From: Lentimicrobiaceae bacterium
GTDB lineage: Bacteria; Bacteroidota; Bacteroidia; Bacteroidales; JAGONC01
DNA length: 6,086 nucleotides
Direction of reading: 5' to 3'
NCBI GenBank assembly: GCA_030621075.1
Contig: JAUXII010000067.1
Location: 1 to 6,086, forward strand
Made by a program: the position numbers and the translations under genes. Position 1 is the first letter of the stretch. Each line of letters starts with the position of its first letter. The notes under the pieces are model-generated. The model saw nothing but the letters and a program-made list of their open reading frames with translations, did no database searches and had not been told where the DNA came from. Below are positions 1 through 6,086 of this stretch, piece after piece.

Positions 1-132
1 AAAGGACCTAAAGGTTAGAGGTGACATAAATGAAGGGATATCAGATAAATGATAAAGGATAAAGGATATCTGATATTTTGTACGATATCCGAATAACGAT
101 ATGCGAATTGGTTTTGTGATCCGCTAATCACC
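1..132. repeat. Non-coding tail with clustered GATAT direct and inverted repeats
   Basis: The region downstream of the PrsW stop contains no credible gene. It has a perfect 10-bp inverted repeat, ATATCAGATA (38-47) against TATCTGATAT (67-76), with a 19-base loop. It also has a tandem 7-bp repeat GATAAAG (51-57 and 58-64), a second inverted pair GGATATC (64-70) / GATATCC (84-90), and a direct pair ACGATAT (82-88 and 96-102). GATAT alone occurs five times (37, 65, 72, 84, 98). The stem is AT-rich and has no adjoining T-run, so it is a poor intrinsic terminator. It may be a transcript 3' end structure, a protein-binding cluster or a remnant of a dispersed repeat. Confidence 0.5.
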
Positions 133-1119
133 CTAAAGCATCGACCACTTCCAAAGCCCTTTGCGTGATATTCGCAGGATAGGAGAAATGGCGAGCAATC
201 CGGTTTTGCCAATATTCTTTTCAAGCGCTTTTAGCTCAGTAAGCCGATCCTTAATCTCCGGATCACCTCTTACAGGCAAACCAACCTCTTTTAACATCAT
301 ATTGCTCTTGGCCCGGATCGACAATTCCAGGTAGAGTGAGATATATGCCAGCATATCAACAACAACCAGCATAGAGAATCTGCTTTTTATGGTGTGCAGG
401 TATTCGCCCGATCGTGTATGCGAGAACTTTCCTTCATTTATCATCATCATCATTCTCAGTTCACTGTCAAACTCAAGTTGTAACCAATTGCGGAGAGATT
501 TTTCACTGAAACGGAAAATCAGGAACTCTGTGAGAGAAATACCAATCAAAATTAACAACATATTAAGTACAGGAGGTAAAATGAACTGGTTGAAAACAGA
601 GTGTATCATAACCGCAATTAACCACCCCCAAATAAAGGAAAGAGACACCATTTTTTGTTTATCATAAGATTTCATGATGATAATAGTCATGACCGACACG
701 GTTCCACCGTGCATTATCGCTGTACCAACTCCCCTGACAATCCATATCAAAATATTAGTATTGCTCAATTCGTGCAGAAAAAAAAGATTTTCCAAAATAG
801 CGAATCCTGCTCCAACCGCAAACCCATAAATGGCACCATCAACCATAAAACCAATTTTATGTTTCCTGATCAACAAAATAATTAATGCTATTTTACAGGT
901 CTCTTCCACAAAAGGAGATATGTATCTTGAATAAACATTATAAGCTAAATCAAGGTGCTCAATCAGAAATGAATTCAAAAAATAAGAAATCACCGCACTT
1001 GCAATGCCCCATAAAAGGCAAAGTGAAAGCACGGAATATTTAACCAGTTTGAAGCTGTCAAGTACGATAAGAACGATAAGGAAAAGAATAACCGGTAGGA
1101 TGGAGACAAGTATCTGCAC
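133..1119 (-). CDS. prsW: PrsW-family intramembrane metalloprotease with C-terminal extension
   Basis: This 328-residue polytopic membrane protein carries the PrsW (peptidase M82) signature motifs. FVEETCK (residues 70-76) is the EExxK motif. DGAIYGF (94-100) is followed by GFAILEN (105-111). R129 and TAIMHG (133-138) come next, then MIHSVFN (171-177), with H137 and H173 as candidate metal ligands beside E72/E73. About seven hydrophobic segments are visible, near residues 3-20, 27-49, 66-84, 93-113, 123-149, 157-178 and 183-203. In B. subtilis, PrsW makes the first cut in the anti-sigma factor RsiW; the substrate here is unknown. The anti-sigma-like protein encoded at the head of the same gene run is the obvious candidate (inference). 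The start is GTG (1117-1119). The first in-frame ATG, residue 92, would remove the catalytic EE pair, so GTG is preferred. It begins 5 bases after the upstream stop, which suggests translational coupling. Residues 205-328 form a mostly hydrophilic, helix-rich tail that compact PrsW proteins lack. Family assignment is strong; the role is inferred. Confidence 0.9.
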   Translation of the reverse strand: MQILVSILPVILFLIVLIVLDSFKLVKYSVLSLCLLWGIASAVISYFLNSFLIEHLDLAYNVYSRYISPFVEETCKIALIILLIRKHKIGFMVDGAIYGFAVGAGFAILENLFFLHELSNTNILIWIVRGVGTAIMHGGTVSVMTIIIMKSYDKQKMVSLSFIWGWLIAVMIHSVFNQFILPPVLNMLLILIGISLTEFLIFRFSEKSLRNWLQLEFDSELRMMMMINEGKFSHTRSGEYLHTIKSRFSMLVVVDMLAYISLYLELSIRAKSNMMLKEVGLPVRGDPEIKDRLTELKALEKNIGKTGLLAISPILRISRKGLWKWSML

Positions 1120-1124
1120 AGGAA

Positions 1125-4058
1125 TTAAAGTTTAAGTGAAATCATGAACTGATCAGAAGAGTCTCTATCGTTCTGAAATGCTCTGGCAAAACCAACTGAG
1201 AAGGTTGATTTGATCAAAGAAAAAAGGACAAGCTCAAAATTAAGCTGAGCTCCTGCATTATATATTATCTGCTTATAGTCTGATTCTGTCATGTCCGCAA
1301 AAAGGCCCATCCCAAAAATAGAAAGTCGGGCATAAGTAGTATAAAAGCCCAGGAAACCCAGTTTTTTAAATCTCAATGGTGTTAAGTTAAGTTCACCGGT
1401 TATTTTTCCATAATTCATCGCATCAATATTGTCGATCTCAACACCTGGAAAGCTCATGAATTCGCGGTATCTGAGCACTTCCTGGTAATCAATGTAGTTA
1501 TTTCCAAACCCCCCAAAATAGATATTTGACAAAACATTCTTACGATCGCCAAAAGCCTGCCCAAGGGAAGTCCTTAACCAGAACGACGTATGTTTAACAG
1601 GTAGCAATACACCGAAATCCTGATTTGAGATAAGCCGTGGATATAATTCATTATTTGCCAGGTAGGAATGAAAAAAGAAATTCCACTCAAAGCCTTGCTC
1701 AGGTTCAACAGCTCCAAGCGATTTTCGGAGGTAACTATAATGGAAATTAGCAACGCCTGTATAAAGTTCTGTATAGGGTGCATCGATATTCTGAAAATCA
1801 GGCAATTTCTCTATATCGCCATAGGCGCCCACCTGGACAGAAAAATCAATCTTCTTAGGCCGGAAACGATTTAATATTTTATGGTATTTTAAGGTAAATG
1901 CATACCCGGCCCTGCTAACTTTTGTAGGACCAAAAAGATCATAAAAATCGGTTTTATTGTAACTGGCTGTAAAATCCCACCCCCAATAATGATAATCACA
2001 ATTGATATGAAAGCGCTGTTTCTCAGGTAGAAAACTATAAGGAGAGTAAGAAGCTGTTAGTTTTAATGAATGCACTGCAACCGGATCCATAAAATTGAAT
2101 CGATACCCCCAGGCCACCAGGTTTTTATATCCTTCAATAACCGGATATGCCGAGGCAAATCTTAATTCTTTAAACGTACTATAATCCCCTTCATAGGTTT
2201 TCAACGAATCAATATTTATTTGTGAAGGTGGTGGTGGCATCCACTCTTCAACAACCGGATTCTTCTCATATACCATTTGCCCAAACATATCAATGGCATT
2301 GGCATCTTCAATGGGATCAATTTTTATTTTACAGGGCTTTAAACCATCCTGATAAAATTCAAATACCAGCAGTGAGTCTTCACTGATTTGAACAGGATTA
2401 AAGAAACCTGACTCCGCATTAGTGATCAAATCAGCCTTCATCGACTCTATTTCAATGCGAAAAACATTAGAAACGCCAGTATAATATGAGGTGCCGAAAA
2501 GATATCGATCATCATCAGAAAACCGGAAGCTGGACATGGCGCTCTCTTCGAACTCATACAACTCCTTATATTCAGTTTTCCCTTTCATTAAATCTTCCAA
2601 CGTATATAAGATGAGCTTCTGATTACCCGCTGCATCAGCCATGATTGCTGATAAGTACTTACCGTTGTTTGAAATGTCAATATCAAAAAAACTGCGGCCA
2701 AAACGAATGGTGTGCACCTCTTCCCATTCAGTATATGGTTTTGGAAAACGAATAATCGTAACCCTCCCGTTCAAGTGCTGTATTGCCCAAAGAGATTTGT
2801 CCTTTTTGTTAAAAGCAAAAGTACCTGCGCGGGTTATTTTAATAAGGTCTTCATGTTTTCCTGTTTCTACATCAATGGAACGAAGGCCTCTCCAATCACT
2901 GTTATTAATTGACATAAACAGGGTGCCTGAGCTTTCATCATATGTCAGAGAAGTAACATAATAGAGAACCGGGCTTGGAACCTGTGCAACTGTTTTCATA
3001 GTACCATTATTCATATCTATCTCTGCAATATGAGCCATCTTTCCCGGATAATTAACAGCGGCATATATTTTATTTTTTTTGCTGTCGAAAAAAGCATTGG
3101 AAACAGACCCGAGAGGCATTTCCGTAACCTCCACCTTAGGAGTTACAGGGTATTCCCTTATCCTTTGCAAATTTGCCTCCTGGAAACCATGCTCCCAGGA
3201 AATCCAGTTTCCCCATGCTTTCCTCACATCTACTCCATATATATGCTTAAATTGTGAAGCATAAAACCGCTTACTGCTATCTGTCCTGGAGTAAAAATCC
3301 CATAATTTTCCCACACCATACTCATATGCCAGGTAGCTGACGAAACGTGTTCCATAGAGGTACGAATTAACCCCTACCTGAAAATCAATGGCCGTCCCTT
3401 CTGTTTCAAGCCCTACAATCCCGTAAAAGTAACTACTGTCCTTCACCATAGTCCTGAAAACCATCTCATCATATCCTCCCAAAACCCTACCCATCCCGCC
3501 CGACATCCAGGTTTCCATAAAAACAGCAATACCTTCATGATACCACCGGGGCGAATACCATCGAGGTGTTGTCATATAGCTGTAAGCCAATGAAACCGGA
3601 TTGGTATTATCCGGTAAAACCTTACTTCCAAAAACTTTCCGCGACACATTATCCATCCGGGAAGCCTTATCGCACATTACTACATGTGCGAGTTCATGAT
3701 TCATGAGCCATTGAAATCGTTCATTTGAAGGAATGATATTATAGGAATAATTAAATGGCGCAATTCCTATGGAAAGCATATTCCAGGGAATAACAAGCGT
3801 GCCTCCATTACCAACATCCGTAAAATCATTTAGAATAATCGTAACCTCTTCAGAAGGCTCATAATCCCAAAATATTTTATGAAACTGCATGGCATTCTCA
3901 TAACTCCTGGCCATGTGCGGAATCATATATGAATAGCCTTTGGTAAGATAGATTAAGCGTAAATTAGGTGTATTGTACTGATAAATCTGAGTGTAAACCG
4001 ATTTTGCCGGGAGAAAGGCAAGAAAAAAGATTAAGAACCACTTTAATTTCTTTGCCAT
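1125..4058 (-). CDS. Secreted HEXXH metallopeptidase / TolB-like propeller / outer-membrane barrel protein
   Basis: This 977-residue protein reads as three modules. Residues 1-24 are a Sec signal peptide (basic KKLK, hydrophobic core, likely cut near YTQ). Residues 25-300 are a gluzincin-type peptidase: HELAH at 121-125 supplies two zinc-ligand histidines and the catalytic glutamate E122. WYHEGIAVFME (172-182) has the downstream glutamate E175 expected as third ligand. Residues 305-590 contain about six repeats in the style of PD40/TolB propeller blades, each with a strand, a short D/N-rich turn and a closing strand (near 317, 366, 408, 453, 503 and 548). A proline-rich linker, MPPPPSQ (607-613), leads to residues 640-977. 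This last part has alternating aromatic/polar strands, many Tyr/Phe, a GGFGNN motif (849-854) and GELNLTPL (888-895), resembling the end of Omp85/D15-type barrels. Both barrel ends would probably face the periplasm, placing peptidase and propeller there. The substrate is unknown. The start is ATG after an AT-rich leader with no Shine-Dalgarno motif. The peptidase call is strong; the barrel call is moderate. Confidence 0.82.
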   Translation of the reverse strand: MAKKLKWFLIFFLAFLPAKSVYTQIYQYNTPNLRLIYLTKGYSYMIPHMARSYENAMQFHKIFWDYEPSEEVTIILNDFTDVGNGGTLVIPWNMLSIGIAPFNYSYNIIPSNERFQWLMNHELAHVVMCDKASRMDNVSRKVFGSKVLPDNTNPVSLAYSYMTTPRWYSPRWYHEGIAVFMETWMSGGMGRVLGGYDEMVFRTMVKDSSYFYGIVGLETEGTAIDFQVGVNSYLYGTRFVSYLAYEYGVGKLWDFYSRTDSSKRFYASQFKHIYGVDVRKAWGNWISWEHGFQEANLQRIREYPVTPKVEVTEMPLGSVSNAFFDSKKNKIYAAVNYPGKMAHIAEIDMNNGTMKTVAQVPSPVLYYVTSLTYDESSGTLFMSINNSDWRGLRSIDVETGKHEDLIKITRAGTFAFNKKDKSLWAIQHLNGRVTIIRFPKPYTEWEEVHTIRFGRSFFDIDISNNGKYLSAIMADAAGNQKLILYTLEDLMKGKTEYKELYEFEESAMSSFRFSDDDRYLFGTSYYTGVSNVFRIEIESMKADLITNAESGFFNPVQISEDSLLVFEFYQDGLKPCKIKIDPIEDANAIDMFGQMVYEKNPVVEEWMPPPPSQINIDSLKTYEGDYSTFKELRFASAYPVIEGYKNLVAWGYRFNFMDPVAVHSLKLTASYSPYSFLPEKQRFHINCDYHYWGWDFTASYNKTDFYDLFGPTKVSRAGYAFTLKYHKILNRFRPKKIDFSVQVGAYGDIEKLPDFQNIDAPYTELYTGVANFHYSYLRKSLGAVEPEQGFEWNFFFHSYLANNELYPRLISNQDFGVLLPVKHTSFWLRTSLGQAFGDRKNVLSNIYFGGFGNNYIDYQEVLRYREFMSFPGVEIDNIDAMNYGKITGELNLTPLRFKKLGFLGFYTTYARLSIFGMGLFADMTESDYKQIIYNAGAQLNFELVLFSLIKSTFSVGFARAFQNDRDSSDQFMISLKL
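3684..3698 (-). other. HELAH zinc-binding active site of the peptidase-barrel protein
   Basis: The five codons encode His-Glu-Leu-Ala-His at residues 121-125, a textbook HEXXH site. The partner glutamate, in HEGIAVF, is 50 residues after the second histidine (E175). Both elements are intact, with no frameshift between them, so the peptidase is probably active. Confidence 0.88.
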
Positions 4059-4106
4059 ATATAAGTTAAAAGGATGTATAATATAAAAAAAATTGCTCCC
4101 CGTCTG
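4059..4106 (-). other. 48-base spacer between lipoprotein and peptidase-barrel genes
   Basis: Read on the coding strand, this spacer has a GGGGAGC stretch, then a run of eight T (4085-4092), then AT-rich sequence up to the ATG. I see no stem able to make the T-run a convincing intrinsic terminator and no clear Bacteroidota TTTG / TAnnTTTG promoter pair. It is best read as an internal operon spacer, the longest in the window, where partial attenuation or a weak promoter cannot be excluded. Confidence 0.4.
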
Positions 4107-5264
4107 TTATAAAACGATTTGCAAACCCTCTACATTGCTTAGATCCTGATGAAAAGATAAAAAAGATCCTAAATAGCTGCCTAAGTTCTCCTGATCACTT
4201 ACAAAAAAGAAATTCAGATCATCGGAACTGCTAATATTGGAAAAAACATTCGCTAAGACGACATTCAGCCCCTCATTATTGAACAATCCATTAAAGCTAT
4301 TGATAAAAGCCTGGTCATTATTCAATAAGTTAACGGCTAATAAATCAGTGCTTCCAATTGGCAAATTAACCCCAGATCCCAGAGCTTCATTGTCAAATAA
4401 AATTTCACTTCCTAAAGCAGCTGCTATAAAAAAATTAAGCTCTCCGGTAGCCATAAAGGAATTAAGGTTCTCCTGAGCCGCGGGTGCCTGACTTATGTCA
4501 GCTAGTTGGGGTTGGACCGCTAGTGCTAACGAACCCAACGATTCATTATCAGCTAATATTCCAAGAACATTCAAAGAACCGACATCAAATAAAGCCTTAT
4601 TCAATATAACACCTAATTTTTCGTTATTACCCAGAACAAGAGCCATTTGCATATCTCTCAACAAGACTTCATCCCTTAGCTTTTTTAGTCTTTCAATTTC
4701 ATTTTCACTTCCTTCTATAGCACTATTTTCTTCAATCCATTGATCACTCTTTTCAACAACATCGTCCACAACAGTAGACTTTGCATTTAACTGGGAATAG
4801 TAGTTGATAAAATTTTTCAGGTTCTGTTCCACGTCAAATGATATTTCAGTGACAGTATCATTATAAATATCCCAATACATCGCAATCGTCGAAGCAAGTG
4901 TTTCATTCCTGTTTTTCACAAACTCACAATACTCTTTTAACTCCTCAATGCCTAACAGATTATTCACATTAGCCTGGCTACTTTCAATATCTGTGGCGTT
5001 TTTATTAAGTTCATCAGACAGGGCATCAGCATATGCATGAAAAATCAGCATACCACGAATTATATTGGCAAGTTCAGCGGTATCGCTAATTATTTCACTT
5101 CTAAGTAAAATATCGTTTTCACTCATTTGGTCTTTATGATATTTCTCCACCTTCCCGATGGTGCCCGAAACATCTTTTTCTTTAACACGATTTTGGCAGG
5201 AAAAAGAGAACATAAATGCTGCAACAACAGCTACAATAGTTAATAATTTAATTTTTATTTTCAT
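4107..5264 (-). CDS. Putative lipoprotein with degenerate Asn/Glu/Leu-Gly repeats
   Basis: I do not recognise this 385-residue protein as a named family. It starts with MKIKIK and a hydrophobic stretch (residues 7-22) ending in FSFSC, so Cys23 (codon 5196-5198) is a likely lipidation site. The lipobox is relaxed (Ser at -1 and -3), as Bacteroidota often tolerate. The residues after it (QNRVKEKD) do not clearly match the acidic surface-export signals known in this phylum, so periplasmic or surface orientation is open. Residues 30-205 are charged, helix-rich and partly heptad-like, with one further cysteine, Cys113. From about residue 210 to the end the composition changes to Leu, Asn, Gly, Ser and Phe, with recurring short motifs such as NNEKLG, DNESLG, DNEALG, NNEGLN, DQENLG and NVEGLQ. 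The gene lies 33 bases after the anti-sigma-like gene and 48 bases before the peptidase-barrel gene, so a shared envelope process is likely. Binding to a partner or adhesion is possible, but no function can be assigned. Confidence 0.8.
   Translation of the reverse strand: MKIKIKLLTIVAVVAAFMFSFSCQNRVKEKDVSGTIGKVEKYHKDQMSENDILLRSEIISDTAELANIIRGMLIFHAYADALSDELNKNATDIESSQANVNNLLGIEELKEYCEFVKNRNETLASTIAMYWDIYNDTVTEISFDVEQNLKNFINYYSQLNAKSTVVDDVVEKSDQWIEENSAIEGSENEIERLKKLRDEVLLRDMQMALVLGNNEKLGVILNKALFDVGSLNVLGILADNESLGSLALAVQPQLADISQAPAAQENLNSFMATGELNFFIAAALGSEILFDNEALGSGVNLPIGSTDLLAVNLLNNDQAFINSFNGLFNNEGLNVVLANVFSNISSSDDLNFFFVSDQENLGSYLGSFLSFHQDLSNVEGLQIVL
4110..4637 (-). repeat. Degenerate short amino-acid repeats in the lipoprotein C-terminal half
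   Basis: Within the lipoprotein gene, residues 210-385 contain about ten diverged copies of a short unit, roughly [N/D][N/Q]E-x-L-[G/N]-x-x-L. Copies start near residues 213, 227, 239, 263, 291, 316, 329, 357 and 377. A secondary LNFF motif occurs at 276-279 and 350-353. Spacing is uneven (about 10-25 residues), and the DNA copies have diverged, so this is an old protein-level repeat rather than a recent tandem duplication. A solenoid-like or stacked-helix fold is a reasonable guess. Confidence 0.6.
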
Positions 5265-5297
5265 GACTTTAATATTTTATGGGTTAATATTTCTCAT

Positions 5298-6068
5298 TTA
5301 TTTACTAACCATCACAATATTTTCATAAAGTAACAGATCATTTGAAAATACCCTGACCTCAATCTGTTCCTCCAGATGATTCATTTTTTTCAACAAAATA
5401 AAATACCTGTTTTCTCCCTTGTTTATAACTTCTACAGAATTATAATCTGAAAGCAATCTACATTCAGGATTGGCACTAATGACTTTCATATTCCATGGTT
5501 GAAAATTATTTTTATTAAATGAAAGCCGCATCCGTATTTGTTCTTCTGAAGAAATATCCACGGAAATCCTTATAAAATCTTGTGGGAGATAATCCGCACT
5601 AAGATTTACTTTAACAGATGGTAACTCAATTGGTAACATAAAAGCTGTTGTTGCTTCATTGTTATAAATCGTGCCGTACAGATCGGATTCGGGAATGGAA
5701 GGCTGGCCATTTTGCCTTATGGCCGGGCTGAAAATAAAAAACCCAATAACCAAGCCCAACACAACAGCATAAGCGATATTCAATCTGTTATTGGCAAACA
5801 TTTTTTCAAAAAAACCGGTACCATCACTAATCACCGTTTTTTTCATTTTCATAAGCTGGATCTCGTTAAGGACATCATCCTTTAGATTAACACCTTCAAT
5901 GCTTTGAGCATCAAGATATAAATCCTCTTCAAGGAGCTTCATCTGTTCATAATATTCTTTCACTGATGCGTCATCCTTAATTAATTCCTCAACATATTTC
6001 TTTTCCTTAAAAGAAACATCTCCGTCAAGGTAGCGTTGAACCAATTTTTCTATTTTTCGCTTAATCAT
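5298..6068 (-). CDS. Anti-sigma-factor-like single-span membrane protein without a zinc motif
   Basis: This 256-residue protein has three parts. Residues 1-92 are charged and helical. The opening (IEKLVQRYLDGDVS, residues 6-19, then a D/E-rich segment with two YY/Y-containing helices) is typical of Bacteroidota anti-sigma N-terminal regions, in which a short L-x-G-x-(L/V)-x2-E-E-like helix precedes a second helix. There is no HxxxCxxC zinc-binding motif. Residues 96-114 are one strong transmembrane helix (LNIAYAVVLGLVIGFFIFS). No signal peptide precedes it, so the N-terminus should be cytoplasmic. Residues 120-256 are extracytoplasmic and beta-rich, with alternating strands such as VKVNL, IRISVDIS, IRMRLSF, SVEVI, RYFILL and IEVRVF, suggesting a beta-sandwich sensor domain. 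The start ATG (6066-6068) is only 18 bases from the window edge. A cognate ECF sigma gene would be expected just upstream but cannot be seen. It could instead be another single-span regulator; the anti-sigma call rests on architecture and resemblance. Confidence 0.66.
   Translation of the reverse strand: MIKRKIEKLVQRYLDGDVSFKEKKYVEELIKDDASVKEYYEQMKLLEEDLYLDAQSIEGVNLKDDVLNEIQLMKMKKTVISDGTGFFEKMFANNRLNIAYAVVLGLVIGFFIFSPAIRQNGQPSIPESDLYGTIYNNEATTAFMLPIELPSVKVNLSADYLPQDFIRISVDISSEEQIRMRLSFNKNNFQPWNMKVISANPECRLLSDYNSVEVINKGENRYFILLKKMNHLEEQIEVRVFSNDLLLYENIVMVSK
5724..5783 (-). other. Transmembrane helix of the anti-sigma-like protein
   Basis: These codons cover residues 96-115, an uncharged run flanked by FANNR on the N-terminal side and PAIRQ on the C-terminal side. 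It separates the presumed cytoplasmic sigma-binding region from the beta-rich outer domain. If PrsW cuts this protein, the cut would be expected just outside or within this segment. Confidence 0.75.
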
Positions 6069-6086
6069 GGTATGGTTATAGTTTAT

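Noticed and set aside
1..132. Possible CRISPR-like or insertion-sequence end, because of the repeated short units
   Set aside because: The units are 5-10 bases with irregular spacing, with no spacer regularity, no transposase and no target duplication.
15..224. Minus-strand open frame of 69 codons running off the end of the PrsW gene
   Set aside because: It overlaps the PrsW 3' end in another frame, its translation crosses the repeat cluster and it shows no domain or start signal.
442..453. Four tandem CAT trinucleotides encoding four consecutive methionines in the PrsW tail
   Set aside because: Four units is too short to suggest phase variation, and a multiple-of-three change would not alter the frame.
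389..667. Plus-strand open frame of 92 codons antisense to the PrsW gene
   Set aside because: It lies entirely inside a gene with strong family motifs, and its translation has low-complexity Ile/Ser stretches with no recognisable domain. It is a shadow frame.
2641..2961. Plus-strand open frame of 106 codons inside the peptidase-barrel gene
   Set aside because: It is fully antisense to the propeller coding region, which shows regular blade repeats. The plus-strand product has no motif and no leader.
4085..4106. GGGGAGCAA followed by eight T on the coding strand, terminator-like
   Set aside because: No complementary arm of useful length precedes the T-run, so no stable hairpin forms.

Overview
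The window most resembles an AT-rich Bacteroidota genome, perhaps an anaerobic or marine lineage of Bacteroidia. The assignment rests on protein style and gene starts, not on a marker gene. The starts have A/T-rich leaders and no Shine-Dalgarno motif. There is a relaxed-lipobox lipoprotein, a large secreted HEXXH protease/TolB-like propeller protein with an outer-membrane-barrel-like C-terminus, and an anti-sigma-like membrane protein without a zinc motif.

All four genes lie on the minus strand and read from high to low coordinates. In transcription order they are: (1) 6068-5298, a single-span anti-sigma-like protein with a cytoplasmic N-terminal segment and a beta-rich extracytoplasmic domain; (2) 5264-4107, an unrecognised lipoprotein with a helical N-terminal half and a C-terminal half built of degenerate Asn/Glu/Leu-Gly repeats; (3) 4058-1125, a 977-residue secreted protein combining a gluzincin-type metallopeptidase, a six-unit propeller and a probable outer-membrane beta-barrel; (4) 1119-133, a PrsW-family intramembrane metalloprotease with a C-terminal extension. 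The gaps are 33, 48 and 5 bases, with no convincing internal terminator, so one operon is likely. Its 5' part, where a sigma factor gene would be expected, lies beyond the window edge at 6086.

Positions 1-132, downstream of the last gene, are non-coding and hold a cluster of short GATAT-containing direct and inverted repeats, including a perfect 10-bp inverted repeat.

The most interesting reading is functional. In Bacillus subtilis, PrsW is the site-1 protease that cleaves the anti-sigma factor RsiW. Here a PrsW homologue is in the same apparent operon as an anti-sigma-like membrane protein, with a lipoprotein and a protease-propeller-barrel protein between them. This could be a self-contained envelope-sensing circuit, but that is inference from gene content and order; nothing in the sequence proves it.
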